64,000 bases of DNA from Fibrisoma montanum (GTDB lineage Bacteria; Bacteroidota; Bacteroidia; Cytophagales; Spirosomataceae): positions 992,001-1,056,000 of the forward strand of contig NZ_QXED01000001.1 of assembly GCF_003583365.1 (NCBI RefSeq). The letters are read 5' to 3'. The notes under the pieces are model-generated. The model made no database searches. It saw only the letters and a program-made list of their open reading frames with translations, and was not told where the DNA came from. Every line of letters starts with the position of its first letter. The first letter of the stretch is position 1. Made by a program: the position numbers and the translations under genes. Positions 28,976 through 37,418 of the stretch are shown one piece after another.

Positions 28976-29033
28976 GCCCAATAAGCCGAAGCCCGAGCCA
29001 CTACGCAGTGGCTCGGGCTTCGGCTTATTGGGC
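28976..29033. terminator. Perfect 27-bp hairpin between convergent genes
   Basis: Arms 28976-29002 and 29007-29033 are exact complements around an ACGC tetraloop. There is no T-run on either side. It probably ends or protects both the ABC exporter (+) and repressor (-) transcripts. Confidence 0.75.
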
Positions 29034-29042
29034 ACTAATTCT

Positions 29043-29753
29043 TTATTCCACCGGGGCCTCTACGATGCCGACCACTTTCCACAAGCCCCGAATATCCTGC
29101 GACGCAACAGTGACACTACCGCCATTGGGGTTGTCGGAATGCAGTGTCAGGTATTTGCGCGTAATAAGCTCATTGTCTTTAATTCGCTTGACGACGAAAA
29201 AATCCCGGTACATGACGGCGTAGACACCACCTGACTGATATTCCCAATCGCCCTGATCAACCTGCACCGCCAATATTTTAGCGCCATGTACCAATTGAGG
29301 GCTCATGCTATTACCGGCTATTTCTATAACAACGGCCGGCTTGTGCCCTTTAGCAACAGATGCCCTGACCCGGTACGATTCCAGTTCTTTCAGCCCAAAA
29401 CCGTCGGTGTATGTTTCGACAAAACTGGCGTAGAACTTAACGGGTACGAAGGGTACATCGATCAACTCCTCATCCGTAGGTAACAACATGGCGTTGGTTT
29501 CCGGCTTATTGAGGACAGGAGAAAGACCCCGCAGCAGAAAATCAGCGTTAATCTGAGGATAGCAGGCCAGCAAGCTCATAATTGTATCATACGAGGGCTT
29601 AGCCCGGCCATTCAAAATATTGTAAAACTTAGACGGATTCTCGCCTAGTTCCTTGGCAATTTGATAAATAGTCAGCCCGAGCGCATCAAACACCTGCTTG
29701 AGTCGTTCCTGTATACTTAACGTATCTTCAATTTTCCCGGCAATCCTTTCCAT
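29043..29753 (-). CDS. XRE-type repressor with S24 (LexA/CI-like) peptidase domain
   Basis: 236 residues. The N-terminal helix-turn-helix (about 14-75, with LTIYQIAKELGENPSKFYNILNGRAKPS) binds DNA. A C-terminal S24 domain carries Ser149 in GNSMSP and Lys189 in FFVVKRI, the Ser-Lys dyad of LexA and CI-type repressors. I see no clear Ala-Gly cleavage site in the linker, so self-cleavage is not certain; many such proteins use the domain for dimerisation only. No phage genes are nearby, so it is likely a host regulator. A -7 box match lies upstream. Confidence 0.9.
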   Translation of the reverse strand: MERIAGKIEDTLSIQERLKQVFDALGLTIYQIAKELGENPSKFYNILNGRAKPSYDTIMSLLACYPQINADFLLRGLSPVLNKPETNAMLLPTDEELIDVPFVPVKFYASFVETYTDGFGLKELESYRVRASVAKGHKPAVVIEIAGNSMSPQLVHGAKILAVQVDQGDWEYQSGGVYAVMYRDFFVVKRIKDNELITRKYLTLHSDNPNGGSVTVASQDIRGLWKVVGIVEAPVE

Positions 29754-29815
29754 TGTTATGGTATGATTTTTTACTATTTATAATACCAATAGAATACACT
29801 TCGATTTGATTAGGT

Positions 29816-29823
29816 CAAAACTA
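29816..29823 (-). promoter_or_regulatory. Possible -7 promoter box of the S24 repressor gene
   Basis: TAGTTTTG on the minus strand, about 63 bases before the start, fits TAnnTTTG. No good -33 element is seen at 19-20 bases. Direct repeats of GTATT follow it and could be an autoregulatory operator. Confidence 0.35.
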
Positions 29824-29940
29824 CAATAAAAACCTGAAGATACAGTACGAGAATTTAGCTTTTTATGCGCTAACTATCGTACGACAGATAGGCCAGAGAC
29901 GCTTAATTTTAATTAAGAATTATACGTATCAACAAATCAA

Positions 29941-29969
29941 ACGAGCCGACACAGTTGATGTCGGCTCGT
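29941..29969 (-). terminator. Terminator after the pirin gene
   Basis: An 11-bp perfect stem (ACGAGCCGACA with its complement, loop of 7) followed on the minus strand by a T-rich stretch (TTTGATTTG). It lies 34 bases after the pirin stop codon. Confidence 0.8.
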
Positions 29970-30002
29970 CTTCAGAATCATACTTTATGATCGCCTTCAA
30001 AA

Positions 30003-30863
30003 TCAGGCCAGTGTACCCATCCGACCGGCTTTAAAATCGTCGAAAGCTGCGATCAGTTCTTCACGGGAGTTCATAACAAACGGACCGTATGCTGCCAATG
30101 GCTCCAAAATAGGCTCCCCGCTTAGAATCAGTATTTTGCAGTCCGTAAGTGCCGTTACAGTCAGCGTATTGCCATCCTGACGAGTCAGTGCAATTTGCCC
30201 ACGACTTACCGTTGACCCAGCCAGATTAATCTCGCCAGTGAGCACGTACAGAGCCAGATTAAATGTAGCAGGGAAATTCAGGATTTCTGTCTGATTAGCC
30301 GACAAGCTCAGATCGGCGAGCAAAACCGGACTAAACGTGTGAGCAGGCCCTTTCAGACCCGCCAGTTCTCCAGCGATGACGCGCAGCTGACCGCCACCCG
30401 CCAGCGTATCACTGGCTATGTTTGATGCCGCTATATCCTGGTAGCGCGGAGGCCTCATTTTGTCTTTGGCCGGCAGATTTACCCACAACTGCACAAAATT
30501 CAGCCGACCACCCTGTCGTGAAAATTCCTGCTCGTGCTTTTCTTCGTGGACAATCCCCGAAGCCGCCGTCATCCACTGCACATCCCCGGCAAAGAGTTTA
30601 CCGTGGTTACCAGCTGAATCACGATGCTCTAATGCACCTTCGTACAGAATCGTTACGGTTTCAAATCCCCTGTGTGGATGCTGATCCACTCCCTTGGGGT
30701 ATTCAGACGGTTTCACCTGCATCGGGCCATGATGATCCAGCAGGAGGAACGGATTGTAGGGACGTGAGTTTTGTGGATGAAAGGCATTCAGACCGACGAA
30801 CCCGTCGCCTACTTGGTTAGGTGTTGCGGTACTTATAGATTGAATTGTGCGAGCTGTACCCAT
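30003..30863 (-). CDS. Pirin family protein
   Basis: 286 residues, a double-cupin fold. The N-terminal cupin contains the metal-binding HPHRGFETVTILYEGALEHRDSAGN motif, with HxH and a downstream Glu and His, followed by the WMTAASGIVHEE motif. The C-terminal cupin is degenerate. Some pirins are quercetin 2,3-dioxygenases and others are redox-sensing regulators; the sequence does not decide. Monocistronic. Confidence 0.95.
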   Translation of the reverse strand: MGTARTIQSISTATPNQVGDGFVGLNAFHPQNSRPYNPFLLLDHHGPMQVKPSEYPKGVDQHPHRGFETVTILYEGALEHRDSAGNHGKLFAGDVQWMTAASGIVHEEKHEQEFSRQGGRLNFVQLWVNLPAKDKMRPPRYQDIAASNIASDTLAGGGQLRVIAGELAGLKGPAHTFSPVLLADLSLSANQTEILNFPATFNLALYVLTGEINLAGSTVSRGQIALTRQDGNTLTVTALTDCKILILSGEPILEPLAAYGPFVMNSREELIAAFDDFKAGRMGTLA

Positions 30864-30914
30864 ACATTACGTGTATATACATTTACTACAATAACACATA
30901 ATTTTAAGTTACGT

Positions 30915-31736
30915 TCAATCTGGCACAACCTGTTCTTTAGGGCAAAAAAACGTGGTACGTCCACCTACTTCTTTCCGCTCGATCCGGGTGCGGCAACGTG
31001 GGCAAAATTTGTGGGCTTCTACGTCGTCGTAAGGCGAATCGTCCCACTCCCGTACGTGAATAAGGAAATCCGCTGGGAAGTCGCGGTACGTTGCTTCGTA
31101 GCGAATAGCGGTTTGCAAAACGAGCTGAACAGAGCTATGTAGCTGGACAAGCTGCGCATCCGTTAACGTATTAGCCCGCTGCTCGGGATGAACATGAGCC
31201 TGAAACAACACTTCATCAACAATCCAATTACCCAACCCAGCCACTGTACTCTGGTCCAGAAGAACCGGCTTTATCAATGACTTTTTGCGCCGGACTGCTT
31301 CTGCAAGCTTTTCCACGGAAATTTCAAGACCGTCGTCCCCGATTTTTTTCCGCTCAAGGTAAACGTCTATAGTATCGACGAGGCCAATGCGCTCAAATTT
31401 CCGGGGGCAAAGAAACCCAAGGTTAAAGCCGTTACTGAACCCGAACACGATGCGGGCAAAGCGGGGGCGATCAACTGATGCGTGGTAGTACTCCAGATCG
31501 CCCGTCATTCCGAAATGCATGTGAACAATTACGTGCTGTGCGTCGGTCAGCACGAATAAGTTTTTACCCACCCGGCGGGTACCTGTAAACTGCCGGCCGG
31601 TCAGGCGTTCGAGAAGGATTTGATAGTCGGTAGTCAGTAATTTCTTATCCTCAACGTCAATGCGTTCTATGGTCTGATACAAAGACGATGTTTCGAGGTA
31701 TTGACGGCGTATTTCAACTTCGGGAAGCTCAGGCAT
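30915..31736 (-). CDS. Fpg/Nei-family DNA glycosylase
   Basis: A base-excision repair enzyme. The start at 31736 gives MPELPEVE, where Pro2 is the catalytic nucleophile and Glu3 is required; the frame upstream to 31763 is therefore not used. The beta-hairpin Lys is in RRVGKNLFV. The helix-two-turn-helix (DQSTVAGLGNWIVDEVLF) and a C-terminal zinc finger follow. The finger reads CPRC then FFCPKE: the fourth Cys is replaced by Glu. The Arg that inserts opposite the lesion (GGRTTFF) is kept. Whether it acts on 8-oxoguanine or oxidised pyrimidines is not clear. Confidence 0.93.
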   Translation of the reverse strand: MPELPEVEIRRQYLETSSLYQTIERIDVEDKKLLTTDYQILLERLTGRQFTGTRRVGKNLFVLTDAQHVIVHMHFGMTGDLEYYHASVDRPRFARIVFGFSNGFNLGFLCPRKFERIGLVDTIDVYLERKKIGDDGLEISVEKLAEAVRRKKSLIKPVLLDQSTVAGLGNWIVDEVLFQAHVHPEQRANTLTDAQLVQLHSSVQLVLQTAIRYEATYRDFPADFLIHVREWDDSPYDDVEAHKFCPRCRTRIERKEVGGRTTFFCPKEQVVPD

Positions 31737-32072
31737 ACAAGTTTTTTTACCTATAAAACGCACGCCAAACTGATGTTGTTACATGGCCCCAAAATGCTTT
31801 TCATGACCCCTAGTTTCCCGTTTTTTGCCCTTTTGTCGTATTTATTAACTGGCCGAACTATTTGTCAATCAACTTATTTAATGGAACAATTACTTATTAT
31901 TTTTTGTCTTACCTTCACAACATCTTACCCTATTTGTACGTTACAGAACAAGTTTTCACCTTAGATAAAATCCATAGCTGAACTCTACCTTCTTACACCA
32001 ACTACCCTTGCATGAAGCAACCTCTACACAAGTAAATTGTGCATGTTTAACTGTTAATTTAATCTAATCGCT
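31737..32072. other. Divergent intergenic region, glycosylase / coiled-coil protein
   Basis: 336 AT-rich bases with no gene. It must hold promoters for both neighbours, but I see no clean TTTG-TAnnTTTG pair. No hairpin or repeat stands out. Confidence 0.5.
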
Positions 32073-33008
32073 ATGGAGAACAATCCGCAAAAATCCAGAA
32101 CAAGTGGTGCCCTGCTGGCAGCTCTGATAATCATGACTGGTCTGGCCGGGGTTTCAAGTTATTTATATTTCGATCAGAAGAAGGTGTCCGAAAATCAGGA
32201 AGTCACCATCGCTGAGCGTGTAGAAGAACTATCGACCACTCGGGTTAAACTGGATTCTATTTCGACGGCCCTTGATGCAAAAATTGCAGAAGTTCAGAAA
32301 TTAGGCGGTGATGTTAGTGAGCTGGAGAAAGTGAAAACTCAGCTGGAGGCCGACAAGGCGGCTCTGCGCCGGGGCAACCGCGTTTCGCTCGCTAAATATG
32401 ACGCTAAAATCAAGCAGTACGAGGCTTTCCTGGTAGAGAAAGATACTCTGATTGCTCAGCTTCAGCGCGAAAACGTTACGCTGGCAACCAACAACCAGGT
32501 TCTGAACGAAGAAAACACGGGCTTGAAAACCGAACGCCAGCGACTGGCCGATTCAGTAACCAACGTTGTGAGTCAGAATCAGGAGCTGTCTACCAAAGTG
32601 AATCGGGCGGCTGCACTGAAAGCACAGAACGTGAAAGTATTTGCTGTTAACAGAAAAGGGAAAGTAAGCGACGATGATGCTTACAAAGCGAAGCGGCTCG
32701 ACAAAATCAAACTTGTGTACACGCTGCTGGACAACCCGCTGACAAAAGAGGAGCCGAAAGAGGTATATGTTCGGGTCCTTGATCCGACCGGTGCCGTTGT
32801 TTCGGATATGGCAAACGGTTCTGGTACGTTCACGGTCGATGGCAATGAGACAATCTACACCACAAAGCAAACCGTGAACTACAACAGCAACGGTCAGAAT
32901 GTCGAATTGCTGTACACCCGTGGTATTCCATACAAGCCCGGTAAGTACACGATTGAACTCTTTTCAGAAGGTTATAAAATAGGTGCCGGCGAGTTCGCTG
33001 TGCGCTAA
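32073..33008 (+). CDS. Membrane-anchored coiled-coil protein, unknown function
   Basis: 311 residues. One membrane segment (about 12-33) anchors a long coiled coil (about 38-185, rich in Leu, Glu, Lys and Gln heptads) followed by a beta-rich C-terminal domain of about 120 residues (VYVRVLDPTG, then LLYTRGIPYKPGKYTIELF). The topology suggests an envelope protein with the coil and beta domain in the periplasm. Similar proteins are common in Bacteroidota without an assigned role. Single gene with its own terminator. Confidence 0.85.
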   Translation: MENNPQKSRTSGALLAALIIMTGLAGVSSYLYFDQKKVSENQEVTIAERVEELSTTRVKLDSISTALDAKIAEVQKLGGDVSELEKVKTQLEADKAALRRGNRVSLAKYDAKIKQYEAFLVEKDTLIAQLQRENVTLATNNQVLNEENTGLKTERQRLADSVTNVVSQNQELSTKVNRAAALKAQNVKVFAVNRKGKVSDDDAYKAKRLDKIKLVYTLLDNPLTKEEPKEVYVRVLDPTGAVVSDMANGSGTFTVDGNETIYTTKQTVNYNSNGQNVELLYTRGIPYKPGKYTIELFSEGYKIGAGEFAVR

Positions 33009-33028
33009 ACAGAACCTCATTGATACGC

Positions 33029-33062
33029 AAGCGCAACGCCCAACGGTGTTGCGCTTTTTTTT
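33029..33062 (+). terminator. Terminator after the coiled-coil gene
   Basis: A 12-bp stem with one G-U pair (AAGCGCAACGCC, loop CAAC) followed by a run of eight T. The T-run touches the stop of the convergent lipoprotein gene. Confidence 0.92.
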
Positions 33063-33507
33063 ATCGCACAAATCCGGTGAAATTCAGTTCCTCGTCGGAC
33101 ACGGACGTACCGCTGAGACGAATCCGGAGCACACGGCCCTGTATTTCCATCCCATTATCCATAAACACCCGGTCCTTCTGGAGGGTACCGACCGGTACAC
33201 CCTGAGCTGTAATAGCAATTGACTGGTCCGGCTGTCGGCTTAGTACGGCATGCGTAAGCGTCCAGGTCTCCCGGCTGGGAAACCGTTTGGTAACGATCAG
33301 GGTCACTTCATTCGCTGACTCGGCCTTCAACTCAACCGTTGGCATCTTATCCGACGGAACCGGCAACGTCAATACGTCGATGAACTGGTTGGTCTGGTAC
33401 GTACCAACGACCTCGCTGGCCAACGTCGTCGTAGGCTGGATGTCACCATCGTTCTGACAGGCCACCAGACCACTCAGCAAACCAAAGAAAAGAAGTTGTG
33501 TTTTCAC
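33061..33507 (-). CDS. Small lipoprotein, unknown function
   Basis: 148 residues with a signal peptide and lipobox LVAC (Cys17), then a Thr/Gln-rich linker and a small beta-rich domain. Its start overlaps the stop of the upstream transglutaminase gene by 4 bases (ATGA type), so the two are translationally coupled and probably act together in the envelope. I do not recognise the family. Confidence 0.8.
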   Translation of the reverse strand: MKTQLLFFGLLSGLVACQNDGDIQPTTTLASEVVGTYQTNQFIDVLTLPVPSDKMPTVELKAESANEVTLIVTKRFPSRETWTLTHAVLSRQPDQSIAITAQGVPVGTLQKDRVFMDNGMEIQGRVLRIRLSGTSVSDEELNFTGFVR

Positions 33508-34373
33508 AGCTCACTATCCGTTTGATTGTTAGACCCAACAGACGCCGAAAAGGTTGTCACCTCGTCCGTGTTTTTTTCGTCACCATTGTCTGTTCCGGCT
33601 GCGTTTACCCACACGTGCATATTCTCCAAGCTCATTGGCCCAAACTGAGTGGTGAAAGCCACATCGGCCGCGTCGCGACCGTAGGCGACGGTGATTCGGT
33701 TGCCACGGGGTTTTTCCTGCGTAGCATCAAACGTATACCAGCGGCCATCGACAAACGCTTCGAACCAGGCGTGGAGATCCATCGGATCAAGCTGATACAG
33801 GTAACCCACTACCATTCGAGCCGGAATGTTCAGACTACGGCATAACGAAATACCCAGGTGTGTAAAGTCACGACACACCCCTACCCGGCTGGCTGCGGTA
33901 TCAACGGCCGACGTACTGGCATTGCTGGTACCATACTGATACGTTACGTTTTCATGAATCCAGCGCCGGATAGCTTCGGCCTGATCGTAGCCCGGCTCGA
34001 CACCAGCTGTAATATCGGCGGCAAGCTGCCCTAACTGGTCAGCCTGGCAATACCGGCTTGGCAGCGTAAAATGCAGTACATCGTCGGGCAATTGCTCCAC
34101 GGGGGTATACGGTGCACCGGGAGCTACGTCAATTGTATCGGCGGTCTGCACGGTAGCCATAAACCGAATACTGAATGGTCCCTCGGGCGCTACCAGCCGT
34201 TGACACAAGTTGCCGTAGAGGTCCGTGAACTCTGTGACAATAACACTGGGATTAATCTGATATTCCTCGCGTACTACCCATTGGCCGGCACCCGACCGAG
34301 GACGTAGCATCAATAATAAGGGCGTTGGGCCCTGAGCGTCGAACGACAGCTCACACCCGGCATCGAGTTGCAT
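33504..34373 (-). CDS. Transglutaminase-like cysteine protease-fold protein
   Basis: The N-terminal beta-sandwich (LLLMLRPRSGAGQW) and transglutaminase core are clear: nucleophile Cys in RVGVCRDFTHL, His in DLHAWFEAFVDG and Asp in WYTFDATQ. The frame opens at 34442, but the start at 34373 (MQLDAGCELSF) fits the family best. It has no signal peptide, so it is probably cytoplasmic; relatives lie in operons for peptide-bond cleavage or crosslinking with unknown targets. It is coupled to the lipoprotein gene that follows. Confidence 0.88.
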   Translation of the reverse strand: MQLDAGCELSFDAQGPTPLLLMLRPRSGAGQWVVREEYQINPSVIVTEFTDLYGNLCQRLVAPEGPFSIRFMATVQTADTIDVAPGAPYTPVEQLPDDVLHFTLPSRYCQADQLGQLAADITAGVEPGYDQAEAIRRWIHENVTYQYGTSNASTSAVDTAASRVGVCRDFTHLGISLCRSLNIPARMVVGYLYQLDPMDLHAWFEAFVDGRWYTFDATQEKPRGNRITVAYGRDAADVAFTTQFGPMSLENMHVWVNAAGTDNGDEKNTDEVTTFSASVGSNNQTDSEL

Positions 34374-34558
34374 TGCGAATGAGTTGTGGGAATGTAAGAC
34401 ACAAATATCTGCATCTCTTCTCGTAACGCAACTCATTAACAATAAGTTATTAGTGGCTCATCATTTTGCAGAATATACTGTCTGATTGCAATTTGTAAAA
34501 CAAATATTTTGTTATATGTTAGATTTACAAAACAAACCGTGAGCCGTACTTAAACACA

Positions 34559-35323
34559 ATGAATACTCAACCTGAACTTATTCCGGGAATATACAACTTT
34601 TGCGACTCCTGGTGTCAGCGCTGTCTGTTTACAAGCCGTTGTCGTAGTTTCCAACTTCAGGCAGCGCAGCCTTCCAACGATTCTGTCACGCGGGAAGAAT
34701 CGCTTATTCAGCAGCTTACAGAAGCATTGAATCTGACTAAACAGTATGTAGAAAAGATGCGCCAGTCTGGTGTGCAGTCAGGTAATGCCTCGTCGCCGGA
34801 AGTGCTGGAACAGGAAGCACTTCAGAAACGCACCGACGCTTCCAGCGAACTGGCCAGCAAACACCCGGTAGCCGGACTGGCTGATCAGTACATGCGCCTA
34901 AGCGGTGACTGGTTTAAGGACGAAGTCAACTTACTCGAACAGGCGGGTCGGCAGCAGATTGAACAGGTACAATTAGGCTTTCATACGCAGGAGGAGGCTT
35001 TGGTTAAACTCAACCGCCTGAAAGACGCCTGGGAGATGATCCGCTGGTATCGTACGCTGATTCCAGTGAAAACAGTTTCAGCACTTCGGGCCGCCACAGA
35101 TACTACGATGGATCAGCCTTTACTGACGTATCATCTGGGCAAAGCAAAGCTGGTGCTGGTGAGTATCGATCGGTCGCTACTTGCCTGGCAGACAATTCTG
35201 ACTCATTACCCTGAAAAGACCGACGACCTGCTTGATATGCTTGCGCTTCTCAGTCGGTTGCGCCGGGAAATGGAGGCCACTCTACCCGAAGCACGTGCTT
35301 TTCAGCGACCGGGCTTGGATTAA
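34559..35323 (+). CDS. Uncharacterised protein with N-terminal four-Cys cluster
   Basis: 254 residues. The first 30 contain Cys15, Cys19, Cys22 and Cys28 in the order C-x3-C-x2-C-x5-C, inside a conserved-looking IPGIYNFCDSWCQRC segment, suggesting a zinc or iron-sulfur site. The remainder is predicted helical and hydrophilic, without membrane segments. I recall similar unnamed proteins in Bacteroidota but no function. Single gene; the upstream gap has two TTTGTAAA/TTTACAAA-like copies that could be an operator. Confidence 0.8.
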   Translation: MNTQPELIPGIYNFCDSWCQRCLFTSRCRSFQLQAAQPSNDSVTREESLIQQLTEALNLTKQYVEKMRQSGVQSGNASSPEVLEQEALQKRTDASSELASKHPVAGLADQYMRLSGDWFKDEVNLLEQAGRQQIEQVQLGFHTQEEALVKLNRLKDAWEMIRWYRTLIPVKTVSALRAATDTTMDQPLLTYHLGKAKLVLVSIDRSLLAWQTILTHYPEKTDDLLDMLALLSRLRREMEATLPEARAFQRPGLD

Positions 35324-35326
35324 CAC

Positions 35327-35364
35327 AGCATTTACCGGGCGATTCGAATTGCCCGGTAAATGCT
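35327..35364. terminator. Bidirectional hairpin between convergent genes
   Basis: A 14-bp perfect stem (AGCATTTACCGGGC and complement). The 10-base loop is itself palindromic around ATTCGAAT. It lies between the Cys-cluster gene (+) and the PD40-OmpA gene (-). Confidence 0.8.
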
Positions 35365-35367
35365 ACC

Positions 35368-36957
35368 TTACTTTTTAACAATCGTAAATTCAACCCGCCG
35401 GTTCTGCTGGCGCCCGGCATCGGTATCGTTCGTCGACACTGGCTTTGTATCCGCAAAACCTTTGCTGGCTACCCGGTCGGGCTCGATGCCTTTGCTGATG
35501 AAGTATTCACGTACCGAATCGGCCCGGTCCTGCGATAGTTTGACGTTAATCTCCCGCGAACCAGTGTTGTCTGTATGACCACCAACCTCAATTACCAGCT
35601 TGGGATTCTCGTTCAGGGTCGTTACTACCCGATCAAGCTCAGGCCCTGATTCCGGACGCAGCTCTGACTTCCCGGTATCGAAGAAAATGTTGTTCAGCCG
35701 GACAGACTGTCCTACTTCAATAGGCACCATCTTCAGATCCTTTCCTTTAATCTCCTGAAACGCCTTGGTTTGCGTCAGATCAACATTGTCGCCTTCGGCA
35801 ATAAAATTCTTGGCAACCGCCCGCATGCTGTATTTCTGACCGTAAGGCAGCACAATTTTATACTCCCCGGTGATTGGGTCTGACGTAGCCTCACCAGCTT
35901 CAGCGCCGTCGGGCAGTGTTTGATAAATAATACGTGCCTCCACGGGCTTCCCCGTGCGTTGGTCAACAACTTTACCACTGATTAAGGCTACCGGATCAGG
36001 ACGGGTCTCAGCCGGCGTTTGCGGAGCAGCGTTATTGTCCTTATCAAACAGCTTAACTCGAACAATGTCGCCTTTGCCTAACGTATTTTTAAACGTTGTC
36101 ATGTAGGCATAATCCCCCGACGCGGATAGACTGTAATACGCATCATACCCGTCGGTGTTTATACCGGGTCCCAGGTTAACGGGCTTTGACCAGTGTTTCC
36201 AGGTTCGGTCGACGCGTTTACAAACGTAGATGTCGTTGCTACCCAGTCCGCCTTCCCGATTACTGGAGAAGTAGAGCGTAGCGCCATCGGGAGCCAGAAA
36301 CGGGGTCGTCTCAGTAGCTTTTGTATTGACTTCAGGGCCCAGATTCATGGGTTTGCTCCATGATCCGTCTTTTTGCCGGAAGCTGATGTACAGATCGTCT
36401 TCCTTGCTGTTCTTCTTTTCGCTGAACGCCATCAGCAATACTTTCCCATCGGCCGACAGAAACCCGCAGTCAAACTGCCCCTGACTCATTTTTTCATAGC
36501 CTGGAATGGCTAATTTCTGTGGGGGCGACCACCCGTTGGCTGTACGCTTGCTCACCGAAAAGCCACGCGTTTCGTAGGTACCGTTGTTGTAAGCGCCTTT
36601 CAGAAGCATCGTATTTCCGTCGGGCGTGATACTATACGCGCAGTTATACTCGTCTTTATTTAGCGGAAAGCCCATTCGGCGTGCGGGGCCCCACTGTCCA
36701 CTACTTGGCTCTGCTTCTGAATACCAAATGTCCTGACTACCCTTTGTACCATGCGTATTGTTTGGGTGGCTGATCCGGGCAAAGTAAAGCGTTCGCCCAT
36801 CGGGCGCAATCAACGGATTGATTTCATTGTATTCTGAATTAACCTGATTACCCAGGTTCTCAACCTTAAGGGAATCTTTAGGAGATTGAGCCTGCACACT
36901 GCAGAAAAGCAGGAAACAAAAACTGGCGAGTACCGCCTTATCTGCATTCATCATCAT
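35368..36957 (-). CDS. PD40 / OmpA-domain outer-membrane-associated protein
   Basis: 529 residues. A signal peptide (cut after SVQA, about residue 23) precedes a WD40-like beta-propeller made of PD40 repeats (several [FY]SS-R or LAPDGRTLYFA-type blades, about 45-310), a carboxypeptidase-regulatory-like beta domain (about 330-400) and a C-terminal OmpA domain (about 425-529) with GHTDNTGSREINVKLSQDRADSVREYF, which binds peptidoglycan. The domain order is typical of Bacteroidota envelope proteins; some are linked to type IX secretion (PorE-like). Monocistronic, with terminator. Confidence 0.92.
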   Translation of the reverse strand: MMMNADKAVLASFCFLLFCSVQAQSPKDSLKVENLGNQVNSEYNEINPLIAPDGRTLYFARISHPNNTHGTKGSQDIWYSEAEPSSGQWGPARRMGFPLNKDEYNCAYSITPDGNTMLLKGAYNNGTYETRGFSVSKRTANGWSPPQKLAIPGYEKMSQGQFDCGFLSADGKVLLMAFSEKKNSKEDDLYISFRQKDGSWSKPMNLGPEVNTKATETTPFLAPDGATLYFSSNREGGLGSNDIYVCKRVDRTWKHWSKPVNLGPGINTDGYDAYYSLSASGDYAYMTTFKNTLGKGDIVRVKLFDKDNNAAPQTPAETRPDPVALISGKVVDQRTGKPVEARIIYQTLPDGAEAGEATSDPITGEYKIVLPYGQKYSMRAVAKNFIAEGDNVDLTQTKAFQEIKGKDLKMVPIEVGQSVRLNNIFFDTGKSELRPESGPELDRVVTTLNENPKLVIEVGGHTDNTGSREINVKLSQDRADSVREYFISKGIEPDRVASKGFADTKPVSTNDTDAGRQQNRRVEFTIVKK

Positions 36958-37063
36958 TCGGAGCGTGGGAATTCATCTGTATGTAACGACCAAACAAGTC
37001 AGTCTATTTTGTGCCTTTGTCGGTTACTTTCGGGCTAAAAATAAATCATTTGATAACCTGCAT

Positions 37064-37357
37064 ATGATTTATCGTTGGTTATCTTCGCGGCCAACGTACC
37101 TGAGTCTGATAACCGTACCTATTATGAGGCCTTTGAAAGTCTTATTTCGTCTCCTTAAATCGTCCTCAACACCAGATCCCACCCACCGGCACCGCCGAAC
37201 AGCCAAGCGCAACTTTCTCCTGTGTGTGATCGGTCTGCTCATAAGCCTTGTTTATCTCGTTCAGCAAAACCCGGCGGGCTGGTTATTTCTCGCGGGCTTC
37301 GCTTTCTTTCTAATTAAACAGGTTGAGCCGGATGAAGACGCTGCCGATAACTGGTAG
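37064..37357 (+). CDS. Small membrane protein, unknown function
   Basis: The frame is open from 36965, only 7 bases from the divergent PD40-OmpA gene. I prefer the Met at 37064 (MIYRWLSSRP), or the one at 37124 (MRPLKVLF), which leave room for a promoter. The C-terminal half has one or two membrane helices (FLLCVIGLLISLVYLV, then WLFLAGFAFFLI) after a basic segment, and an acidic tail. No family recognised. Confidence 0.5.
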   Translation: MIYRWLSSRPTYLSLITVPIMRPLKVLFRLLKSSSTPDPTHRHRRTAKRNFLLCVIGLLISLVYLVQQNPAGWLFLAGFAFFLIKQVEPDEDAADNW

Positions 37358-37359
37358 CA

Positions 37360-37404
37360 CAACAAGAAAGCCACCATTCGTATTCGACGGTGGCTTTCTT
37401 GTTG
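37360..37404. terminator. Bidirectional terminator
   Basis: A 16-bp perfect stem (CAACAAGAAAGCCACC and complement) between the small membrane protein gene (+) and accC (-), with no long T-run on either side. Confidence 0.8.
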
Positions 37405-37418
37405 AATGAAAGACAAGA

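Noticed and set aside
30915-30960. Possible frameshift in the A-run at the end of the glycosylase gene
   Set aside because: The frame continues to give Cys-Pro-Lys and a normal stop; shifting the frame does not restore a better C-terminus.
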